Counted from the stretch's first letter, positions 1 to 9,023 are shown. The stretch: 64,000 bases of DNA from Salinicola aestuarinus (GCF_003206645.1 NZ_PZJP01000001.1:117831-181830), one strand, 5' to 3'. Numbers and translations are program-made. Notes: generated by a model not told the origin, from the sequence alone.

Positions 1-82
1 GCCGGGCAGCGTCGTTTGTGCCAGGGTGTCTTCGACACGCTGAGGGTCTCGCGACGCCCGGCACCGCCGATCTATCGGAGGA

Positions 83-1291
83 TTACGCCGCCTGCAGCGA
101 GGCAATGGCCGCAGCGATGCGCCGGCACGCCTCCATGAGCCTCTCGGTATCGGTCGCGAACGAGATCCGGAAGTGGCCCGGCAGACCGAAGGCGCTACCC
201 GGCACCACCGCCACCCGCCCGGCTTCGAGGAGATACCGGGCCAGATCCTGATCGTGCTCGAGAAGCTCGCCTTCCGGCGTTCGCCGCCCCAGCAGCGCCT
301 CGCAGTTGGGGAAGAGATAGAACGCCCCCTCCGGCAGTCGGCAGCTCAGCCCATCGATCGCCGCGAGCGCGGCCAGGCAGCGGTCCCGCCGTTCGCTGAA
401 GATGGCATTGCGCGCACGAATCTCGTCGAGCGGCAGCGCCAGTGCTGCCACGGCTGCCGCCTGCGACACCGCCGCCGGGTTGGAGGTGGTCTGGGACTGC
501 ATCACTGCCATGGCCTTGATCAGATCCGCCGGGCCGGCACCGAAACCGATGCGCCAGCCGGTCATCGCATGCCCCTTGGAGACGCCGTTGACCGTCAGCG
601 TGCGCGATTTCAGCGCCGGTTCGACCTGGGCCAGGGTGGTGAAGGCAAAATCATCGAACACCAGATACTCATAGATGTCGTCGCAGATCACGACGACCTG
701 AGGATTGGCGAGCAGCACGTCGGCGATGGCCGCCAGCTCGTCGCGGCGATAGCCGGCCCCGGTCGGATTCCCCGGCGAGTTGAGAATCAGCACCTTGGTC
801 TGCGGCGTGAACGCCTCGGCGAGCTGTGTCGCGCCGAGCTTGAACCCGCACGAAGCGGGGCAGGCCAGCGCCTTCGGCGTGCCCCCGGCCAGGCGCACCA
901 TGTCCGGGTAGGAGACCCAGTGCGGCGCCGCGAAGATCACCTCGTCACCGGGATCGACCAGCGCCATCAGCGCATTGAAGATGACCTGCTTGCCGCCGGC
1001 GCCGACGCTGATCTCTTCCAGACGGTAATCGAGGCCGTTGTCGCGACGGAACTTGTCGGCGATAGCCTGCTTGAGCGCCGGCGTGCCGTCGACGTCGGTG
1101 TAGCGGGTCGTTCCGGCATCCAGCGCGGCCTTGGCAGCGTCGCGGATCGGCTCCGGCGTATCGAAGTCCGGCTCGCCCTGGGAGAGCGAGATCACATCGA
1201 TGCCATCGCGGCGCAGCTCTGCGGCGCGACGGCTGATCTCGATGGAGGCGGAGGGGCGGACGACGGCGAGCCGCTGGGCGAGTTGAGTCAT
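83..1291 (-). CDS. Pyridoxal-phosphate aminotransferase, class I/II (aspartate/aromatic type)
   Basis: A 402-residue cytosolic fold-type I aminotransferase. It has the usual landmarks in order: an N-terminal SLSQGEPDF segment, the NSPGNPTG loop, ICDDIYEYL before the PLP aspartate/tyrosine region, the SKGHAMTGWRIG motif with the Schiff-base lysine, and a C-terminal RISFA arginine that binds the substrate carboxylate. Length is typical of AspC/AAT-Ib enzymes. It probably moves amino groups between glutamate or aspartate and 2-oxo acids. It lies 45 bp downstream of pxpA on the same strand, which fits use of the glutamate made from 5-oxoproline. The exact amino donor cannot be read from sequence. 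Confidence 0.9.
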   Translation of the reverse strand: MTQLAQRLAVVRPSASIEISRRAAELRRDGIDVISLSQGEPDFDTPEPIRDAAKAALDAGTTRYTDVDGTPALKQAIADKFRRDNGLDYRLEEISVGAGGKQVIFNALMALVDPGDEVIFAAPHWVSYPDMVRLAGGTPKALACPASCGFKLGATQLAEAFTPQTKVLILNSPGNPTGAGYRRDELAAIADVLLANPQVVVICDDIYEYLVFDDFAFTTLAQVEPALKSRTLTVNGVSKGHAMTGWRIGFGAGPADLIKAMAVMQSQTTSNPAAVSQAAAVAALALPLDEIRARNAIFSERRDRCLAALAAIDGLSCRLPEGAFYLFPNCEALLGRRTPEGELLEHDQDLARYLLEAGRVAVVPGSAFGLPGHFRISFATDTERLMEACRRIAAAIASLQAA

Positions 1292-1336
1292 GGTGTTGCG
1301 TTCCCATAAACAAGTGAAGAGCAGGGTGTCGCGCGC

Positions 1337-2119
1337 TCAGCGCGAGGCGACGAGGTCGGCCATCGGTCGGATGGCGACGCCCGCGCTCTCGAGGCGCCGT
1401 CGCAGCGTGTCGGCCATCGCGACCGCACCGGGGGTATCACCGTGGACACAGACACTGTCGATGGCGAGCGGAAACTGCTTGCCGGAGACCGTCGTCACTG
1501 CCTGCGCTTCCAGCATGCGCAGTACGCGATCGGCGGCGGCATCCGGATCGTGGATCACCGCCCCGGGCAGCTTGCGCGAGAGCAGGTTGCCGTTGTCGGC
1601 GTAGGCGCGGTCCGCGAACACCTCGTTGCCTACCTGCAACCCGAGCGACTGCGCGGTCACGGAGGTCTGCATGCCCGGCATGCAGAGGTGGATCAGGTCA
1701 GCGTCGACGGCGCGGATCGCCCGCGAGACCGCCAGCGCCAATTCGCGATCCTCCGCCGCCATGTTGCCCAGCGCGCCGTGCGTCTTGACGTGGCGAATCG
1801 GATGGTCGACCGCCTCGGCCATCGCGCGCATCGCCCCGATCTGATAGATCAGCTGCTTTTCGAGATCCTGCGGTGTTTCGCCCTCGATGCGCCGGCGGCC
1901 AAAGCCCACCAGATCCATGAAGCTCGGGTGGGCCCCGACCTGGACGCCCCGTTCACGCGCCAGCGTCAGCGTGTCGTGCATCACCATCGGGTCGCCGGCG
2001 TGAAAGCCGCAGGCGATGTTGGCCGTGGTCACGATATCGAGCATTGCCCGGTCGTCGCCCATCGTCCATGCGGCGAAGCTCTCGCCCATGTCACAGTTGA
2101 GATCCACGCTGAGACTCAT
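1337..2119 (-). CDS. pxpA: 5-oxoprolinase subunit A, LamB/YcsF family
   Basis: A 260-residue LamB/YcsF-family protein. Family signatures are DLNCDMGE (residues 6-13), ANIACGFHAGDP (33-44), VGAHPSFMD (61-69) and VKTHGALGN (111-119). PxpA works with PxpB and PxpC to open 5-oxo-L-proline to glutamate using ATP. I chose the ATG at 2119 because a strong ribosome-binding site (AGGAGG) precedes it and the protein then begins where the family begins; the longer frame upstream is not needed. Here pxpA is separated from pxpB and pxpC by about 3 kb and is transcribed with the aminotransferase, although the complex usually comes from adjacent genes. Confidence 0.9.
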   Translation of the reverse strand: MSLSVDLNCDMGESFAAWTMGDDRAMLDIVTTANIACGFHAGDPMVMHDTLTLARERGVQVGAHPSFMDLVGFGRRRIEGETPQDLEKQLIYQIGAMRAMAEAVDHPIRHVKTHGALGNMAAEDRELALAVSRAIRAVDADLIHLCMPGMQTSVTAQSLGLQVGNEVFADRAYADNGNLLSRKLPGAVIHDPDAAADRVLRMLEAQAVTTVSGKQFPLAIDSVCVHGDTPGAVAMADTLRRRLESAGVAIRPMADLVASR

Positions 2120-2201
2120 GCGTCCTCCTGAAAAATGGTTAGGGGTCAGGTTCTGAAGCGCCGGGCCGCCCACCCGCCGGGTTTCGACTATGCTATCGCC
2201 A

Positions 2202-2211
2202 TGGTATACCA
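2202..2211. promoter_or_regulatory. Palindromic GntR-type operator in a divergent promoter
   Basis: A perfect 10-bp palindrome, TGGTATACCA, lies between divergent pxpA and the hydroxyacid dehydrogenase gene. It sits inside a wider inverted repeat with GGTAT at 2203 and ATACC ending at 2226. FadR-type GntR regulators bind short palindromes of this kind. A near copy (TGGCATACCA) lies upstream of dctP at 10130-10139. The regulator encoded at 4622-5299 is the obvious candidate to bind both; that link is inference. Confidence 0.6.
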
Positions 2212-2311
2212 ATAGTATGCAATACCGCGCCCCGGGTTTGCTGCAACGGGACGTCCACGTTTCCGGCATCATTGCCGGCGACACCGCCAACAATCATCAG
2301 GGAGAACCCGC

Positions 2312-3319
2312 TTGGCCGACTTCACCTGCGTCGTGGCTCAGCCCATCCACCCGGACGGCATCGCCAGCCTGCATCACGCCGATCTTCGTGTGATCGAAGC
2401 CCCCGCCCCCGACGAACGCACGTTGACCGAACTGCTGACCGACGCCGAGTCGCTGATCGTGCGCAACGCTGCCGTCACCCGCGAGATGCTCGAGCGCGCC
2501 TCGGCCCTCAAGGTGATCGGTGTCCATGGCGTGGGGGTCAACGCCATCGATGTCGACGCAGCCACCGAGCACGGCGTGATGGTGGCCAACACCCCCGGAA
2601 GCAACGCCCAGTCGGTCGCCGAGCACGCCATCGCGCTGATGTTCGCCTGCGCACGGCGCCTGCCGCTGGCCGATCGCACCGTGCGCGGGGGGGACTTTTT
2701 CGCCTTCAAGTACAACGTGCCGTTGATCGAGCTGGCCGGGCAGACCTTCGGTGTCGTCGGTTTCGGCAATATCGGCCGACGCACGGCAGCGATGGCCAAG
2801 GGGCTCGGGATGCAGGTCGTGGTGTACTCCCCCAACGCGCCGGAGGCGGATCTCGCCGCTGCCGGCGTTGGCCGCGCGTCCACACTGGATGCGCTGCTGA
2901 CCCGCGCCGATGTCGTGTCGGTGCACGTGGGACTCAACGCACGGACCCGTCACCTGATCGGCGCCGCCGAACTGGCCAGGATGAAACCGGGGGCGCTGCT
3001 GCTCAATACCGGTCGCGGCGGTACCGTGGACGAGCAGGCGCTGGCCGACGCCCTGGCGTCGGGGCACCTCGGCGGTGCCGGGCTGGATGTCTTCGCCGTC
3101 GAACCGATGCCCTATAACCATCCGCTGCTGGCATTCGACAACGTCGTCGTGTCACCCCACAACGGCGGGTCTACCGCCGCCAGCATGTCGCGCACGGCAA
3201 TCGCGGTCGCGCGCAACATCATCGACGTCAGCCAGGGCGGAAGACCGGCCCACGTCGTCAATGCCGATGCACTGGCCGCCGCTGGCGACGCTTCCCCCTT
3301 GCCGAGCCCGACCCCATGA
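2312..3319 (+). CDS. D-2-hydroxyacid dehydrogenase, NAD-binding (phosphoglycerate dehydrogenase-like)
   Basis: A 335-residue D-isomer-specific 2-hydroxyacid dehydrogenase, reducing a 2-oxo acid with NAD(P)H or the reverse. The Rossmann motif is FGVVGFGNIGRR. The catalytic triad is visible as Arg in NTGRGG, Glu in VEPMP and His in SPHNGG. The start is a TTG at 2312 with AGGGAGA about 8 bases upstream; no ATG in this frame gives the conserved N-terminus. Its stop overlaps the next start by four bases (ATGA), so the two genes are translationally coupled. No ACT domain is present, so it is not a biosynthetic SerA of the long type. The substrate is unknown. Confidence 0.85.
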   Translation: MADFTCVVAQPIHPDGIASLHHADLRVIEAPAPDERTLTELLTDAESLIVRNAAVTREMLERASALKVIGVHGVGVNAIDVDAATEHGVMVANTPGSNAQSVAEHAIALMFACARRLPLADRTVRGGDFFAFKYNVPLIELAGQTFGVVGFGNIGRRTAAMAKGLGMQVVVYSPNAPEADLAAAGVGRASTLDALLTRADVVSVHVGLNARTRHLIGAAELARMKPGALLLNTGRGGTVDEQALADALASGHLGGAGLDVFAVEPMPYNHPLLAFDNVVVSPHNGGSTAASMSRTAIAVARNIIDVSQGGRPAHVVNADALAAAGDASPLPSPTP

Positions 3320-4584
3320 CAGCGGTTACCACGCGCCACGATGCCATCGATCTCGCCCTGATCGAGACGCTGTTCGACCGGCTGGCCGCGCCAGACGCCG
3401 AACGTATCGGGATTACCCGGGATGCCTACGGGCCCGGCGAGCAGCGCGCCCATGCGCTGTTCGTCGAGACCGCCGAGTCGCTCGATCTGATCATCGAGCG
3501 TGATGCCGCCGGCAACCATTTCGCCGTCTACCCGGGGGCGGATCGCGAGCGCCCTGCCTGGGTGATCGGCTCGCACCTGGACTCCGTGCCCCAGGGCGGC
3601 AATTTCGATGGTGCCGCCGGAGTCATCGCCGGGCTCAGCGTGATCGCGACATTGCGCCGGCAGAACCTCGTCGCGCCCCGAGACATCATCGTTGCGGTCT
3701 TCCGCGCCGAGGAGAGCACCTGGTTCCCCACCTCCTATCTCGGTAGTCGGGCGGCGCTGGGGCGGCTGGCGCCCGAGGTGCTGTCACTGACGCGCGCCGA
3801 TACCGGTCGCACCCTCGCCGAGCACATGCGCGACTGCGGCGGCGACCCGGAAGCCGTGGCAACGGGGGCGAACTGGCTCGGCCAGCGTGCCCTGCAAGGC
3901 ATGCTGGAGCTGCACATCGAGCAGGGGCCAACGCTCGATAACGAAGCACTCGCGGTTGGCATCGTCACCGGCATTGCCGGGAGCTTTCGGTATCGCGAAG
4001 CGCGCTGCTTCGGCGAGTGGGGACACTCCGGCGCCGTCGCCAAGCCCTACCGTCACGACGCACTGATGGCGTTCGCCGAGCTGGCGATGGCGCTGGAACA
4101 CACCTGGGAGAAGCTGGAACAGAGGGGCGAACGCGCCACCGTGACGGTCGGACAGATCGCAACACCGCCGGCGCAGCACGCTTTCAGCAAGATTCCTGGC
4201 GAGGTCGGCTTTTGCCTCGACGTCCGCAGCGGGAGCCCTGCCGTGCTAGCCGAGCTGGAAGCAACGCTGCATGAGATCGTCGAGCGCATTGGCACCGAAC
4301 GCGGCGTGCGATTCGATCTCGGGCCGCGCAGCGCAAGCTTACCGGCGCCGATGAGCGAGACCCTGACGCAGCGCTGTCAGCAGCTCGCCGTGGAGCACCG
4401 AATATCGCACTGTCTGCTGCCAAGCGGCGCCGGCCACGACGCCGCGACCTTTGCCCAGGCAGGGGTGCCGACCCAGATGCTGTTCGTGCGCAACCAGCAC
4501 GGCAGCCACAATCCGCAGGAGGCGATGCGCCTGGCGGATTTCGTCGAAGGCGTCAGACTGCTGACCACGCTGGTGCAGGCGTAA
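3316..4584 (+). CDS. Zn-dependent hydrolase, N-carbamoyl-L-amino acid hydrolase/allantoate amidohydrolase family (M20)
   Basis: A 422-residue M20-type amidohydrolase that removes an N-carbamoyl or similar ureido group from an amino acid. The expected metal ligands are present: His87 in GSHLDS, Asp98 in FDGAAG, Glu133 in AEES, His200 in LELHIEQGP and His398 in HGSHNP. VRNQHGSHNP is diagnostic for the hydantoin-utilisation branch rather than peptidases. It overlaps the upstream dehydrogenase by four bases. Its position beside a split 5-oxoprolinase locus suggests hydrolysis of a cyclic-amide or N-carbamoyl substrate imported by the TRAP system. Substrate choice (N-carbamoyl amino acid, allantoate or ureidoglycolate) cannot be settled here. 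Confidence 0.88.
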   Translation: MTAVTTRHDAIDLALIETLFDRLAAPDAERIGITRDAYGPGEQRAHALFVETAESLDLIIERDAAGNHFAVYPGADRERPAWVIGSHLDSVPQGGNFDGAAGVIAGLSVIATLRRQNLVAPRDIIVAVFRAEESTWFPTSYLGSRAALGRLAPEVLSLTRADTGRTLAEHMRDCGGDPEAVATGANWLGQRALQGMLELHIEQGPTLDNEALAVGIVTGIAGSFRYREARCFGEWGHSGAVAKPYRHDALMAFAELAMALEHTWEKLEQRGERATVTVGQIATPPAQHAFSKIPGEVGFCLDVRSGSPAVLAELEATLHEIVERIGTERGVRFDLGPRSASLPAPMSETLTQRCQQLAVEHRISHCLLPSGAGHDAATFAQAGVPTQMLFVRNQHGSHNPQEAMRLADFVEGVRLLTTLVQA

Positions 4585-4621
4585 GGCGCCGCGTGAGCAG
4601 CCGTCGCCAGACGACGCTCGC

Positions 4622-5299
4622 TCAGATGTGCGCAAGCCGACTGATGATGCTCTGGCGCACGTTGCCGATGTGCGTCTCCATCGCGGCCCTGGCACCCTCG
4701 CTGTCGCGCTCACGCAGACAGCCGAGAATAGTCAGATGCTCATGACAGCCGGGTTCGAATCGCTCCGGCACCTGGACCAGATCGAATACCCGCGTCTTCA
4801 GGCGCAGGTCGGCGACCATCCGCGCCAGCAGCCGGTTGTCGCTGGCCTCGGCGATGCCGTTGTGCAGGGCGTCGTCGACTCGGTGCATATGCTCCGAGGT
4901 GCGCGCCGCTGCCGGGGTGTCCAGCAGGGCGGTGACCTGCTGCTCCAGCACCGCGACCGCCTCCGGGGGGAGTCGTCTGGCCGCCTGTGCCGCCGAGTCG
5001 CCCTCGAGCAGCGCGCGCACGCGCAGGATCTCCATGTATTCGTGGACCGACGGCGCCTTGACCGCCAGCTGGCCACGCGCCACGCGAATCGCGAAGCCTT
5101 CGTGTTCTAGCCGGCTGAGCGCCTCGCGCACCGGGGTACGCGAAATCTCCAGCGCCTCCGCCAGGTTGCGCTCCTGCAGCAGCGTTCCCGCCGGCAGCTT
5201 GCCAAGCTGAATCATTTCGAAAAGCTGCTGGTAGGCCCGCCCCGCCAGGCTCTGGATGCGCGTTCCCTGCAATATCCTGTCGATGTCCAGCGTCTGCAT
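4622..5299 (-). CDS. GntR-family transcriptional regulator, FadR/FCD subfamily
   Basis: A 225-residue regulator. Residues about 12-80 form the winged helix (LAEALEISRTPVREALSRLE is the recognition region), followed by an all-helical FCD ligand domain with HRVDDALHNGIAEAS and the late EHLTILGCL histidine that usually binds metal. The ATG at 5299 was chosen because AGGGA precedes it and it fits the family N-terminus; the open frame continues upstream but there it only shadows pxpC. The gene lies downstream of pxpC on the same strand. It probably senses the locus substrate and acts on the palindromes at 2202 and 10130. Confidence 0.85.
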   Translation of the reverse strand: MQTLDIDRILQGTRIQSLAGRAYQQLFEMIQLGKLPAGTLLQERNLAEALEISRTPVREALSRLEHEGFAIRVARGQLAVKAPSVHEYMEILRVRALLEGDSAAQAARRLPPEAVAVLEQQVTALLDTPAAARTSEHMHRVDDALHNGIAEASDNRLLARMVADLRLKTRVFDLVQVPERFEPGCHEHLTILGCLRERDSEGARAAMETHIGNVRQSIISRLAHI

Positions 5300-5364
5300 C
5301 GCGTCGATTCCCTGACTGTGGATGGTGATCGTGGATGATAATGGTCGTGGCGGCGCCCTGTAAC

Positions 5365-6348
5365 TCAGCCGGTCAGACGATCCAGGTAGGCCTGAAATGC
5401 CTCCTGACGCCCGCGCCAGAGCGTCTCGGCGTGGGCAACGTCGACCGCCTCGAAGCGCAGCCGGTCGCCGGGCTTCATCTGCCCCAGGCGCGCCAGATCG
5501 GCCCGAATCACGGTGGCGATCTTGGGATAGCCGCCGGTGGTCCCGCGGTCGTTCATGGCGATGATCGGCTGGCCGTCGCCGGGCACCTGCACGCTGCCGG
5601 TCAGCAGCGCATCGGAGACGATGTTGTGTCCGCCGGCACTGGCCAGCGCCGGGCCCGTGAGTCGATACCCCATGCGGTCGGCCAGCGTGGAAATCGTCCA
5701 CTCGGCGGAGAAGAAGCGCGCCTGTTTGGCCCGAGAGAAGTGTCCGGCCTGCGGCCCGGGCACCACACGGATCGCCCGTTTTTCCCGCTGCGGCAGATGC
5801 TGCTCGCCACGCCGACCGACGCTCGCTTCACCGCCGCCCGGCGTCGCCAGCCCCAGCTGGTCACCGGCCGCCAGGGGGCGGCCGGCAAAGCCACCGATGC
5901 CGGCCCTCGCCAGCGTCGCCACGCTGCCCAGAAACGGCGCAGCGACGAAGCCACCCGCCACCGCCAGATACGCTCTCGCGCCACTGGCGACGCGCCTCAC
6001 TGTCAGCACGTCGCCCTCGCGCAACCATAGCGAGCAAAAGGGGGCGACGCGACAATCGTTGTGCAGCACCTCAGCGTCGCCGGCCACCGCCACGGCGCAG
6101 TCGCCTCCCTTCATCACCAATGTGGGGCCGAGCAGCGTGATCTCGAGCGCGCCGGTATCCGGCGCATTGCCGACCAGCGCATTCGCCAGCGCCAGGCTCA
6201 TCGTGTCCAGTGCCCCGGAGGGCGGCACGCCGAGATGCCCCTGCCCCTGCCGTCCACCATCCTGAAGGGTGGTCATCATGCCGGGGGCGTCCACCTGGAG
6301 CGAAGCCCCCGCTGTCATTGCCGTCTCGCTCACGTTCTCCACTCCCAT
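5365..6348 (-). CDS. pxpC: 5-oxoprolinase subunit C, biotin-dependent carboxyltransferase-like
   Basis: A 327-residue protein of the AHS2/KipA family, the C subunit of the PxpABC 5-oxoprolinase. The N-terminus has DAPGMMTTLQDGGRQG and GVPPSGALD, and the C-terminus has PGDGQPIIAMNDRGTTGGYPKIATV, all hallmark family segments. The ATG at 6348 overlaps the end of pxpB by 19 bases; the internal ATG at 6318, 12 bases after the pxpB stop, fits the family N-terminus better and may be the true start. It acts with PxpB to phosphorylate and open 5-oxoproline supplied by PxpA. Older annotations call this family urea amidolyase-related or allophanate hydrolase subunit 2. Confidence 0.88.
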   Translation of the reverse strand: MGVENVSETAMTAGASLQVDAPGMMTTLQDGGRQGQGHLGVPPSGALDTMSLALANALVGNAPDTGALEITLLGPTLVMKGGDCAVAVAGDAEVLHNDCRVAPFCSLWLREGDVLTVRRVASGARAYLAVAGGFVAAPFLGSVATLARAGIGGFAGRPLAAGDQLGLATPGGGEASVGRRGEQHLPQREKRAIRVVPGPQAGHFSRAKQARFFSAEWTISTLADRMGYRLTGPALASAGGHNIVSDALLTGSVQVPGDGQPIIAMNDRGTTGGYPKIATVIRADLARLGQMKPGDRLRFEAVDVAHAETLWRGRQEAFQAYLDRLTG

Positions 6349-7100
6349 CTCGGCAGCCAGTCACGTTCGGCCTGCAGGGCATGAAAGCCATCGCCATCGA
6401 TCGCCTCGAAGCAGATGCTGTCGCCGGCCTCAATCAGGATCGGCGGCTCGCGCCCGGCATCGAAGGTACGCAGCGGCGTGCGCCCCAGCAGATGCCAGCC
6501 GCTCGGCGCTTCCACCGAGGACACCGCGGTCTGCTGGCCGCCGATGCTGACGCTGCCAGCCGGCGTCCAGGTTCGCGGCGTCTCCCGCCGTGACGTATGC
6601 AGCCGGTCATTCAGCCCCCCGAGGTAGGCGAAGCCCGGCATGAAGCCGATCATGAAGACGCGGTATTCCGGCGCCGTATGCAGCGCGATCAGCTCCTCGC
6701 TCGTCAGGGCGTGATGGCGGCAGAGATCGTTGAAATCGACGCCGAATTCGCCCCCGTAGACGACCGGGATGTGGAACCGACGATAGCGCCTTTGAGTGAC
6801 CTTCAGCCCACCCAGCAACGTCTCCAGCGTCGCGATCAGCTCAGCCTGGGTCATCGCGCGACTGTCGTACTCCACCGCCAGCGACCGATAGGTGGGCACG
6901 ATGCCGGTCACGCCGCTGAGCTGCGCCGCGGTCACCGCGCGGGCCGCGGCGTCGATCCAGCGGTTGGTCTCGACATCGATGGTCTCGCCGCAGTCGACGA
7001 GTACGCCCTGATCCGCCAACGGCACGATCGTGAACGCTGGCGTGTCAGGGCCCGGCGGCGTGTTCTGCGCGACATCGCCTATCGACGCGTTCAATGTCAT
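6330..7100 (-). CDS. pxpB: 5-oxoprolinase subunit B, AHS1/KipI family
   Basis: A 256-residue AHS1/KipI-type protein. Clear family signatures are VPTYRSLAVEYD in the N-terminal domain, HIPVVYGGEFGVD mid-protein, FMIGFMPGFAYLGGL, and PAGSVSIGGQQTAV with GWHLLGRTP toward the end. An AAGGAG site sits 8 bases before the ATG at 7100. The gene follows dctM by only 24 bases and overlaps pxpC, so it belongs to the dctPQM-pxpBC transcript. This physical link to a TRAP importer strongly suggests that the imported solute is 5-oxoproline or a compound converted to it. Confidence 0.9.
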   Translation of the reverse strand: MTLNASIGDVAQNTPPGPDTPAFTIVPLADQGVLVDCGETIDVETNRWIDAAARAVTAAQLSGVTGIVPTYRSLAVEYDSRAMTQAELIATLETLLGGLKVTQRRYRRFHIPVVYGGEFGVDFNDLCRHHALTSEELIALHTAPEYRVFMIGFMPGFAYLGGLNDRLHTSRRETPRTWTPAGSVSIGGQQTAVSSVEAPSGWHLLGRTPLRTFDAGREPPILIEAGDSICFEAIDGDGFHALQAERDWLPRWEWRT

Positions 7101-7124
7101 GGCAGCAGCTCCTTCATGTCGACA

Positions 7125-8429
7125 TCAACCTCGCCCCTGCAGATGATTGGGCAGCCAGGTCACGATCTCCGGCACCACCGCCAGCAGCAGCGTGAACGCC
7201 ACCATGATCAGGAAAAACGGCAGCACAGCGCGGGCGATCTGGCCGATCTTCATGCCGGTAATGCCGTTGATGACGAACAAATTGAATCCCACCGGGGGCG
7301 TGATCTGGGCCATCTCCACCACCAGCACCAGAAAGACGCCGAACCAGATCGGATCGAAGCCGGCCTGGACGATCAGCGGCAGCGTGATCGGCAGCGTCAT
7401 GACGATGATCGACATGCCCTCGAGCAGCGTCCCCAGCACCACGAAGAACACCAGCAGCAAGGCGATCAGCGCCAGCGGCGCCAGCTCCAGTGACGCGATG
7501 GCGTCGGCAATGGTGCGCGGCACGCTGAGAAAGCCCATCGCCACCGACAAAAACATCGCGCCGACGATGATCAGACCGATCATCGAGGTGATCTGGGCCG
7601 CGCCCATCAGCGCACTCCAGAGACTCTTCCAGCTCAGGCAGCGCTGTAGCAGGCAGACCACCAGCGCCCCCAGCACGCCCACGGCACCGGCTTCGGTGGG
7701 CGTCGCCATGCCGGTGAGCATGCTGCCGATGACGAAGCCGATCAGCAGCGCCACCGGTCCCAGCTGGACCAGTGCGCGCAGATAGTCTCCGGCGCGCAGC
7801 CCGCGCTGACGCGGCGGCAGCTGACCGGGGTTGAGCAGCGCGTGAATGCCGATATAGCTCATGAAGGCAGCCGCCAGCAGCAGCCCCGGCACGATACCGG
7901 CGATGAACATCTTCAGGATCGAGACCTGCGCCAGCACGCCGTAGATGATCATGATGGTGCTCGGCGGAATCAAAAAGCCGAGCGTGCCGGCTCCAGCCAG
8001 CGTACCGGCGGCGACCCGGGGGTCATAGCCGCGCTGGGTCAGTTCACTGGCGGTGATCCGCCCGACGGTAGCGGTGGTCGCAGCGGAGGAGCCCGAGATC
8101 GCCGCGAACAGTGTGCAGCCAAGGACGTTGGTGTGCAGCAGCCGGCCGGGAATACGATCGACCCAGGGCGCCAGCCCGTCGAACAGCAGCTGGGTCAGAC
8201 GGCTGCGAAACAGCAGCTCGCCCATCAGGATGAACAGCGGCAGCGCCACCAGCTCGGCGCTGGTCGTCGAATTCCACACCGTCTGCGCGAGCAGTTTGTC
8301 CACCGGCATGAAGCCGCGGAACACTTCCAGCGAGGCGATGCCGACGCCAGCCAGCCCGAGTCCCACCCACACACCGCTGGCGAGCAGGGCCACCAGGAGC
8401 GCGGCGACGGTCAACAGGATGGCAGTCAT
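7125..8429 (-). CDS. dctM: TRAP transporter large permease subunit (DctM type)
   Basis: A 434-residue, strongly hydrophobic protein with about twelve membrane segments. It is the large subunit of a tripartite ATP-independent periplasmic transporter, which moves an organic acid inward using the sodium gradient. Family motifs include LFILMGELLFRS near residue 65, GTLAGAGTLGFLIPPST with the signature proline-rich loop, and a second half GLIIVGAMFL...PTEAGAVG repeat. Length matches the family (about 430). The start overlaps the stop of dctQ by four bases. Together with dctP and dctQ it forms a complete TRAP system. Confidence 0.93.
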   Translation of the reverse strand: MTAILLTVAALLVALLASGVWVGLGLAGVGIASLEVFRGFMPVDKLLAQTVWNSTTSAELVALPLFILMGELLFRSRLTQLLFDGLAPWVDRIPGRLLHTNVLGCTLFAAISGSSAATTATVGRITASELTQRGYDPRVAAGTLAGAGTLGFLIPPSTIMIIYGVLAQVSILKMFIAGIVPGLLLAAAFMSYIGIHALLNPGQLPPRQRGLRAGDYLRALVQLGPVALLIGFVIGSMLTGMATPTEAGAVGVLGALVVCLLQRCLSWKSLWSALMGAAQITSMIGLIIVGAMFLSVAMGFLSVPRTIADAIASLELAPLALIALLLVFFVVLGTLLEGMSIIVMTLPITLPLIVQAGFDPIWFGVFLVLVVEMAQITPPVGFNLFVINGITGMKIGQIARAVLPFFLIMVAFTLLLAVVPEIVTWLPNHLQGRG

Positions 8430-8965
8430 GAGTTGGCCTCGCGTGGCGTCAGATCGTCATCCGGGGTGTGATCGAGCCATGCCGGATCGACCAGCAGCAC
8501 CACGCCGCGCACGATCAGTGTCAGGGTGAAAACAATCAGCCCCAGCGCCATCAACAGTCGCGGGTAGATCAACGGAATCTGCTGCGGGGTGCTCGAGACG
8601 GTGCCGCTATGCCAAGTCTGCAGGCAGAAGCCGATGAAGGCTGCGCTGAAGAACGTGGCGATCACGACACCCAGCAGCGTTGCCAGCAGGTCGAGCCAGC
8701 GCACGCCGGCAGCCGGGAGGTTCTCTCGCAGCAGCGTGATACGGATGTGCTTCTCGTTACGCAGCGACCAGCTGCTGGCCATGAAGATGATCAGGCCGAG
8801 CAGATAGCCGCTGATCTCCCAGGTAAAGCCGAGGCTGAAACCCAGCAGATTGCGCGCCACGATCTCGGAGAGCATGAGAATGAAAAGCAGCGCCAGGGCG
8901 AGAGCGGCCAGCGCCGCACTGGCCCACGCCAGCCGGTCGCTGAGTCGCAGCAAGCGAGAGATCAT
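8426..8965 (-). CDS. dctQ: TRAP transporter small permease subunit (DctQ type)
   Basis: A 179-residue membrane protein with four hydrophobic helices, as expected of DctQ. The family region FTWEISGYLLGLIIFMASS is followed by RNEKHIRITLL, the conserved positively charged loop. I chose the ATG at 8965, which has AAGGAC upstream, over a TTG 30 bases earlier. It overlaps dctM by four bases. It sits 77 bases after dctP, and a 12-bp hairpin occupies that gap, suggesting that membrane subunits are made at lower levels than the binding protein. Confidence 0.9.
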   Translation of the reverse strand: MISRLLRLSDRLAWASAALAALALALLFILMLSEIVARNLLGFSLGFTWEISGYLLGLIIFMASSWSLRNEKHIRITLLRENLPAAGVRWLDLLATLLGVVIATFFSAAFIGFCLQTWHSGTVSSTPQQIPLIYPRLLMALGLIVFTLTLIVRGVVLLVDPAWLDHTPDDDLTPREANS

Positions 8966-8995
8966 CGAAGAGTCCTTGGGTCGGGCCAAACGCAA

Positions 8996-9023
8996 CGAGC
9001 GATGGCCTTTAGGCCATCGCTCG
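8996..9023 (-). terminator. Intercistronic hairpin between dctP and dctQ
   Basis: A perfect 12-bp stem (8996-9007 with 9012-9023) encloses a four-base loop. It lies between the binding-protein gene and the permease genes. There is no clear run of T after it on the minus strand, so it may act as a partial terminator or as an mRNA-stabilising hairpin that keeps dctP message abundant. This arrangement is common in transporter operons. Confidence 0.65.

Noticed and set aside
173..1309. Antisense frame opposite the first aminotransferase
   Set aside because: No family features; mirror of a clear class I/II aminotransferase.
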